This document shows positions 7,693 through 11,551 of a DNA stretch of 11,551 nucleotides, piece after piece. The DNA lies in contig JBKJLF010000040.1 in the NCBI GenBank assembly GCA_046597185.1, positions 1 through 11,551 on the forward strand, in the 5' to 3' direction. The notes under the pieces were generated by a model that did not search any database, was not told where the DNA came from, and saw only the letters and a program-made list of their open reading frames with translations. How positions within the stretch are numbered: the first letter of the stretch is position 1; each line of letters starts with the position of its first letter. Position numbers and translations under genes: made by a program. The stretch is from CAMBDR01 sp046597185. Lineage in GTDB: Bacteria; Pseudomonadota; Gammaproteobacteria; Burkholderiales; Burkholderiaceae_D.

Positions 7693-8649
7693 ATGGGTAA
7701 ATTCTATATTTCAGCACCAGTCGATGAAATCCGCCTGGGTGAAGCGGTGGCCTCTTGCGTGGCAAGCTTGCAAGGCGCATTGCCCGACAGCGCCAGTTTG
7801 CGCCAGTTGGCAGCACAGCATGGGCTAGACTTTGCCACCATGGTGCTGTATCAGGCTATCCACGCCAACGCCCGCCACGCGGCCTATATCCGCAGCATTG
7901 AACAGCAAGCCATAGTTACCCACCACCCGCCCATCGATGCCAAAATCTGGATCATTCCTGCGCTGTTTCACGGCCACTACCCGGAAACCGGGGCCAACGC
8001 TCAATTCGCCGCAGATATTGCGAAAAATTGCGGCTTTCAAGTAGCCACCATGCCGATCAAAAGCCTGGGCACGGTATCGGACAATGCCGCCATCATTGCC
8101 GACACGCTGGCGCGTGAAAGCGCGCAACAGATTTGGATTTTTGCGGTCAGCAAGGGCAGCGCCGATTTTCGTGCTTTCCTGCAAGGCCATGGCAACACAG
8201 CGGCGGCGACTTGTGTCACTGCACGCATTAAAGGCTGGATTAATGTCTGCGGCTTGCCGGGTGGCGCGCAAATTGCCGATTACGACACCGCCACCGCCTG
8301 GCGACGCTTAAAATATCGCGCCATTTGCCGTCTGCTTGGCACTCATTACACCTTGCTGCGCGAACTGCGCACCGATTCCGCGCTGTGGGCCACGCCCTTG
8401 GTACTGCCGCCACATTTTCAGGTCTTGAATTTTTGCGCCATTCCACTGGGTGCGCATATTCAAACTTCCCTGATTGGGCGCTACCGGGCATTAAGCAGCC
8501 AAGGCCCGAATGACGGCATGGTTTGTTGCCGCGATTCCATTTTGGAACCGGGTTTAATCTATCCGGTACTCGGTTGCGACCATTTTTTTCGTGGCCCGCA
8601 AATTAACGCACTGCTGTATCGTTTTTTTGCCTGGTTGAGACTACAATAA
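7693..8649 (+). CDS. Alpha/beta-hydrolase-like protein
   Basis: 318 residues with no signal peptide or clear membrane helix, so probably cytoplasmic. A hydrophobic strand IWIFAVSKGSADF carries a nucleophile elbow A-V-S153-K-G, a variant of G-x-S-x-G with Ala in the first position. A fitting triad would be completed by D274 in PNDGMV and H297 in GCDHFF, both in the usual order and spacing near the C-terminus. A hydrolase of this kind could cleave an ester or thioester, for example releasing or editing an acyl group, but no substrate is evident. The first about 90 residues show nothing I recognise and may be a family-specific cap or helper region. It lies 24 bases after the short desaturase-like gene and 38 bases before the next gene, so it is probably in the same operon. 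Confidence 0.7.
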   Translation: MGKFYISAPVDEIRLGEAVASCVASLQGALPDSASLRQLAAQHGLDFATMVLYQAIHANARHAAYIRSIEQQAIVTHHPPIDAKIWIIPALFHGHYPETGANAQFAADIAKNCGFQVATMPIKSLGTVSDNAAIIADTLARESAQQIWIFAVSKGSADFRAFLQGHGNTAAATCVTARIKGWINVCGLPGGAQIADYDTATAWRRLKYRAICRLLGTHYTLLRELRTDSALWATPLVLPPHFQVLNFCAIPLGAHIQTSLIGRYRALSSQGPNDGMVCCRDSILEPGLIYPVLGCDHFFRGPQINALLYRFFAWLRLQ

Positions 8650-8676
8650 GCCAAATCAAGTAATCTAATCAAGAAT

Positions 8677-8682
8677 AGGAGG
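8677..8682 (+). promoter_or_regulatory. Strong Shine-Dalgarno AGGAGG
   Basis: A perfect AGGAGG with 5 bases to the ATG at 8688. It is the strongest ribosome-binding site in the window and fixes the start of the NTF2-like gene. The upstream genes of the run have none or weak ones, so this protein may be made in larger amounts. Confidence 0.85.
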
Positions 8683-8687
8683 TTTAT

Positions 8688-9323
8688 ATGAAAGTATCAC
8701 CATCAAATTGGTTTGCAATCATGTTTCTGGCCTTATTTCTTTGCACCATCTCCTTCCACACCATGGCCGCGACCACCCCCGCGCTCGACGCCACGGGTGG
8801 CCATGTCGAAGACCGCCAGCAACTACGCATCTTGCTGGACAAGATGGAAAAAGGCATCAGCAGTCTGGATCTGGAAGCGGTGCTTGCATTGATGCAGCCG
8901 GATGCCATCATCACCTGGCAAAATGCCGAAGTCTCACGCGGGCCGGCGCAAATCCGCGCCTATTACAACCGCATGATGACGGGTCGTACCCCCATCGTCA
9001 AAAAGTTTTCCACCAAGGCCACGCTGGGCGGCCCCGCCGCATTTTATGGCGATAGCGCCATCGCCTATGGCACCACCGTCGATAGTTATGAATTGATGGA
9101 AGGCCTCAACTTCACGCTCAAAGCCAGTTGGAGCACCACCGTGGTTAAAATCGATGATCAATGGAAGGTGGCGGCGCTGCATTTTTCCACCAATCTGTTT
9201 GACAACCCACTGCTCAACGACGCCAAGCGTTTGCTTTGGCTGGCGGCGGGTGGCGGCTTTTTGCTGGCTTTGCTGGCGGCCTTTATTTTGGGCCGGGTGA
9301 TGGGCTTTCGGCGCAAACAGTAA
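8688..9323 (+). CDS. Secreted, membrane-anchored NTF2/SnoaL-like (DUF4440-type) protein
   Basis: 211 residues. Residues 1-27 look like a signal peptide (MKVSPSNWF, a hydrophobic core, ending HTMA before ATTP). Residues about 40-170 fit a cone-shaped NTF2/SnoaL-like fold: an N-terminal helix region LRILLDKMEKGISSLDLEAVLALM, then DAIITWQ, GPAQIRAYYNRMM, FYGDSAIAYGT and a final strand pair W-S-T-T-V-V-K-I-D-D-Q-W-K-V-A-A-L-H-F-S. A helix at about 181-203 and a positively charged tail (GFRRKQ) anchor it so that the domain faces the periplasm. NTF2-like domains can be enzymes (isomerases, cyclases) or only bind small molecules; no catalytic residue can be assigned here. It lies between the hydrolase and the full-length desaturase, with 15 bases to the latter, so it may act on the same lipid-like compound at the membrane. 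Confidence 0.75.
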   Translation: MKVSPSNWFAIMFLALFLCTISFHTMAATTPALDATGGHVEDRQQLRILLDKMEKGISSLDLEAVLALMQPDAIITWQNAEVSRGPAQIRAYYNRMMTGRTPIVKKFSTKATLGGPAAFYGDSAIAYGTTVDSYELMEGLNFTLKASWSTTVVKIDDQWKVAALHFSTNLFDNPLLNDAKRLLWLAAGGGFLLALLAAFILGRVMGFRRKQ

Positions 9324-9338
9324 TCCGGTAAATTGATC

Positions 9339-10310
9339 ATGTCCACCTCGCCCACGCCCACCAGCACGCCCGCCAGCACGCCCACCAGCACGCCAGCGCT
9401 CGCACCCGGACGCGTGATCCATGCGCGCCTGAACGCCGCGCTGATAGGCGTGGTATATGCGCTGGCGCTGGCGCTACTGTGGCTGGGCGCACGCGTGGGG
9501 CCGTGGCAAGCGTTGTTGCTGGGCGTGCTGTTTTCGTTTGTGCTGGTGAGCAATTACGCCCTGATCCACGAAGGCACGCACGACAACCTGCACCCGGATG
9601 CGCGCGCCAACCGCTGGCTGGGCGTGCTGGCGGGTTTTTTGTTTCCGATTCCGTTTTCCATGATCAAGGTAACCCACACGGTACACCATTGCTGCAACCG
9701 CACCGACCATGAAATGTTTGACCTATACTACCCCGGCGACAATATGTTTTTAAAGCTGGGGCAATGGTATAGCCTGTTATGCGGCCTGTTTTGGCCTTGC
9801 ATTCCGGTGGGCATGGTGTTGCTGGCGACCTTTCCGGCGCTACTCAAAACCGCGCCATTTCGCCGCGCGCGCACCACGGCGGTATTGTTTGATGATTTTG
9901 AACAGCACGGCATCCGCCAGATTCGGCTGGAAGTGTTATTACTGCTGGGCTTTTGGGTGGCGCTGTTTTGGTTGCTGGATGTAAACTGGACCAATTTATT
10001 GATCATGTATGCCTGCTTTGCCTTTAACTGGTCTACCCGGCAATACGTCACCCACGCTTTTACGCCGCGTGATGTGGTCAATGGCGCGTTGAATTTACGC
10101 GTGAGTGGTTGGATGTCGTGGTTGCTATTGAAGGGCAATTGGGATTTGGTACACCACCAATACCCGTGGCTGCCCTGGACCCAATTGCAAACGTATGGCC
10201 AGCACAGCGCGCCGCAAGTGGATTTTTGGCCGCAATATTGGCGCATGTGGCGTGGGCCCATACCCAATCGCGAGCCTGCGCCTGACAGGTTGCCCAATAC
10301 GCCGCAATGA
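9339..10310 (+). CDS. Membrane fatty acid desaturase/hydroxylase-family protein
   Basis: 323 residues from the ATG at 9339 (a TTG at 9333 is possible but less likely; no strong ribosome-binding site). After a Ser/Thr/Pro-rich head (about 1-25) come hydrophobic segments and the histidine boxes of integral-membrane di-iron oxygenases: HEGTHD (77-82), HTVHHCCNRTDHE (113-125) and VHHQYPWLPW (HH at 272-273), with H239 in YVTHAF as a possible further ligand. Box spacing and length fit the FA_desaturase superfamily, which includes acyl-lipid desaturases and CrtW-type carotenoid ketolases; the last box resembles the latter as much as the former. These enzymes use O2 and electrons from a redox partner to desaturate or hydroxylate lipid chains at the membrane. 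No ferredoxin or reductase is encoded nearby, apart from the flavin-type membrane domain at 4427. It closes the gene run, and an ORF6N gene follows after 12 bases. Confidence 0.85.
   Translation: MSTSPTPTSTPASTPTSTPALAPGRVIHARLNAALIGVVYALALALLWLGARVGPWQALLLGVLFSFVLVSNYALIHEGTHDNLHPDARANRWLGVLAGFLFPIPFSMIKVTHTVHHCCNRTDHEMFDLYYPGDNMFLKLGQWYSLLCGLFWPCIPVGMVLLATFPALLKTAPFRRARTTAVLFDDFEQHGIRQIRLEVLLLLGFWVALFWLLDVNWTNLLIMYACFAFNWSTRQYVTHAFTPRDVVNGALNLRVSGWMSWLLLKGNWDLVHHQYPWLPWTQLQTYGQHSAPQVDFWPQYWRMWRGPIPNREPAPDRLPNTPQ
9357..9392 (+). repeat. Three 12-bp tandem repeats in the desaturase N-terminal head
   Basis: Three contiguous copies of CCC(A/G)CCAGCACG encode a P-(T/A)-S-T repeat that makes up most of the Ser/Thr/Pro-rich N-terminal tail before the first membrane segment. 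The unit is a multiple of three, so the tail length can vary without loss of frame. Confidence 0.8.
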
Positions 10311-10322
10311 TAAGGACGCAGT

Positions 10323-10913
10323 ATGAATACCGCTCTGTTAACGCTGGAATCGATCACCCAACGTATCGTATTGCTTCGCAATCAGAAAGTGTTGCTTGAT
10401 ACTGACTTGGCGACACTTTACGGTGTGCCAACGGGCCGCTTTAATGAGCAGGTTAAGCGCAATCTGAATCGTTTCCAAAATGATTTCATGTTTCAAATCA
10501 ACGAATAAGAATTGGTTGTCTTGAAATCGCATTTTGCGATCTCAAGTTCGTGGGGTGGACGACGCACGCTGCCTTATGCATTTACAGAACATGGCGCGAT
10601 CATGGCGGCAATGGTATTAAACAGCCCGCGCGCAATTGATGTATCGGTCTATGTGGTGCGTGCTTTCGTGCAATTGCGTGAACTGCTCGCCAGCCACCAT
10701 GAGTTAGCAAAGAAATTAGCCGAGTTGGAAAATAAAACGGAGCTAATGTCCTTGCAGCAAGAATCATTTGCACATAATACGCGTGCCCAATTAAAACAGG
10801 TATTTGAAGCAATCCGCGAATTAACGGGGCCACCAGAAACGATCAAAAATCGGCCAATCGGCTTCGTCATACCTGACGAAATCCCATCCAAATCGAAAGC
10901 AAGGAAAAAATAA
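10323..10913 (+). pseudogene. ORF6N-domain DNA-binding protein interrupted by one in-frame stop
   Basis: The start is clear: AAGGA at 10312-10316, 6 bases before the ATG. The first 61 codons encode a typical ORF6N start (ITQRIVLLRNQKVLLDTDLATLYGV, then NEQVKRNLNRFQNDFMFQINE). A TAA at 10506-10508 then interrupts, and the same frame goes straight on with ELVVLKSHF, GGRRTLPYAFTEHGAIMAAMVLNSPRAI, a helical region, and an end at 10913 (GFVIPDEIP, Lys-rich tail). Without the stop it would be a normal-length protein of 196 residues. The family usually has Glu or Gln at this position, so one base change (for example CAA or GAA to TAA) explains it. ORF6N domains occur in phage and mobile-element regulators and bacterial relatives, and probably bind DNA. 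The reading frame is otherwise intact, suggesting recent inactivation, a sequencing error, or rare readthrough. A TTG at 10512 could restart the second part, but has no ribosome-binding site. Confidence 0.85.
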
Positions 10914-10997
10914 GCTGTAAAACAAGACGCACAACTGAACGAGCGCTTAACCGTCATTAACCATTGACAACAAGGCTTACTGCTTAGCCCAACCATT
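10914..10997. other. Convergent intergenic gap without a visible terminator
   Basis: This 84-base gap lies between two converging genes, where a bidirectional terminator would be expected. I find only a weak GGCT/AGCC hairpin with an 8-base loop near 10975-10990 and no T-run, so no intrinsic terminator can be supported. Confidence 0.4.
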
Positions 10998-11551
10998 TCA
11001 ATGCAGATGCATATTGGCACCAGGCACCGTACCCGGTGGGTCTTCCTCGTCGTTTTCCGCCAGCATAATGTGCTGCAATTGTTCCTGCAACAGCATCGAT
11101 TGATCACTGATCTCCTGTAGCACCAGCGGGTCGGTGGTCAATTCAGCCTGGCATTCCAGGGCCAGAACGATGCCCATCAGAATATGGGGATGAGGCGGCC
11201 CCTTTTGCAAAAGCGCCTGCAGTTTTTCAATCGCCTGCTGAAACAGCCGGAACGCGAGTTCGGGATCCGTTGTGGTGGCTTCTCTGGCTTCATCGATCAG
11301 AATATTGCTCCACAAATGGAGCAGATCCGTGTTTTCGGGATCAAAAAACAGGCCGTGTTTGATTTTTTCAAGCGCTTTGGCGCGGCATGCTTTGGCTTGT
11401 GCCGGGTCATGCGCGGCAACGGCGTCGGCGTGCGCCACCAGCCGTATGCACCATTGCACGATCAAGCCATCGAATGCCGAATCAGCCTCAAACAGTTGGG
11501 TAAATTTTTGCTCGGCTTGCAGCCATTTCTCGTGTGCCACATCATAATTTT
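10998..11551 (-). CDS. TPR-like helical-repeat protein, C-terminal part (start beyond right edge)
   Basis: The minus frame is open from the right edge to a TGA at 10998-11000. A GTG at 11540 could serve as a start, but the frame continues upstream (codons N-Y-D before it) and no ribosome-binding site is visible, so the gene probably starts beyond the window. The 184 residues seen are rich in Ala, Leu, Glu and Lys and look all-helical. Segments such as AKACRAKALEKIKHGLFFDP and TDPELAFRLFQQAIEKLQAL have TPR/SEL1-like spacing of helix pairs ending in D-P. The tail is acidic (AENDEEDPP) and ends NMHLH. Such repeats are usually protein-binding scaffolds. The family cannot be named. Confidence 0.6.
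   Translation of the reverse strand, partial: NYDVAHEKWLQAEQKFTQLFEADSAFDGLIVQWCIRLVAHADAVAAHDPAQAKACRAKALEKIKHGLFFDPENTDLLHLWSNILIDEAREATTTDPELAFRLFQQAIEKLQALLQKGPPHPHILMGIVLALECQAELTTDPLVLQEISDQSMLLQEQLQHIMLAENDEEDPPGTVPGANMHLH

Noticed and set aside
9158..9553. Minus-strand frames with repeated Gly-Arg-Ala or Gly-Val-Leu motifs opposite the start of the desaturase
   Set aside because: They are the antisense reading of the 12-bp repeats at 9357-9392, not a gene.
10970..10995. A terminator hairpin between the ORF6N gene and the TPR-like gene
   Set aside because: The stem is only four base pairs with an 8-base loop and no following T-run.

Overview
The window looks like a Gram-negative, probably betaproteobacterial chromosome (Oxalobacteraceae or another Burkholderiales family). 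The clues are moderately GC-rich coding, the style of the propeller-type sensor and the family types present; the taxon is inferred. There is no rRNA, tRNA, CRISPR array or insertion sequence.

Layout. On the minus strand, 1-2961 holds most of a large membrane sensor: signal peptide, about 14 propeller repeats, a Y_Y_Y domain, one membrane helix, a coiled coil and the start of a GAF-like domain. Its output domain lies beyond the left edge. A 300-360 bp divergent intergenic region follows, with two abutting palindromes over a candidate sigma70-type promoter. On the plus strand, a tightly packed gene run goes from about 3321 to 10310: a GNAT-family acetyltransferase, a 951-residue fusion of an NqrB/RnfD-like membrane domain with an FG-GAP/VCBS plus ASPIC/UnbV (CRTAC1-like) extracellular domain, a short ORF resembling the two ends of a fatty acid desaturase without the middle, an alpha/beta-hydrolase-like protein, a membrane-anchored secreted NTF2/SnoaL-like protein, and a full-length membrane desaturase. 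Gene junctions overlap by 1 or 4 bases or are 15-38 bases apart, so this is very probably one operon. An ORF6N-domain gene broken by one in-frame stop follows at 10323-10913. The right edge carries the 3' part of a minus-strand, TPR-like helical-repeat gene (10998-11551).

How it may work. Desaturases need electrons, and RnfD/NqrB domains are flavin-carrying membrane redox modules. Acyl-group enzymes (GNAT, hydrolase, desaturase) beside a membrane redox/propeller fusion suggest a lipid-modifying or acyl-metabolite pathway at the inner membrane, possibly controlled by the divergent sensor. That is inference; no member is recognisable as part of a named pathway. The most interesting points are the RnfD-CRTAC1 fusion and its operon, the internally deleted desaturase that still keeps a translationally coupled start, in-frame repeats in several surface or linker regions, and the nonsense-interrupted ORF6N gene.
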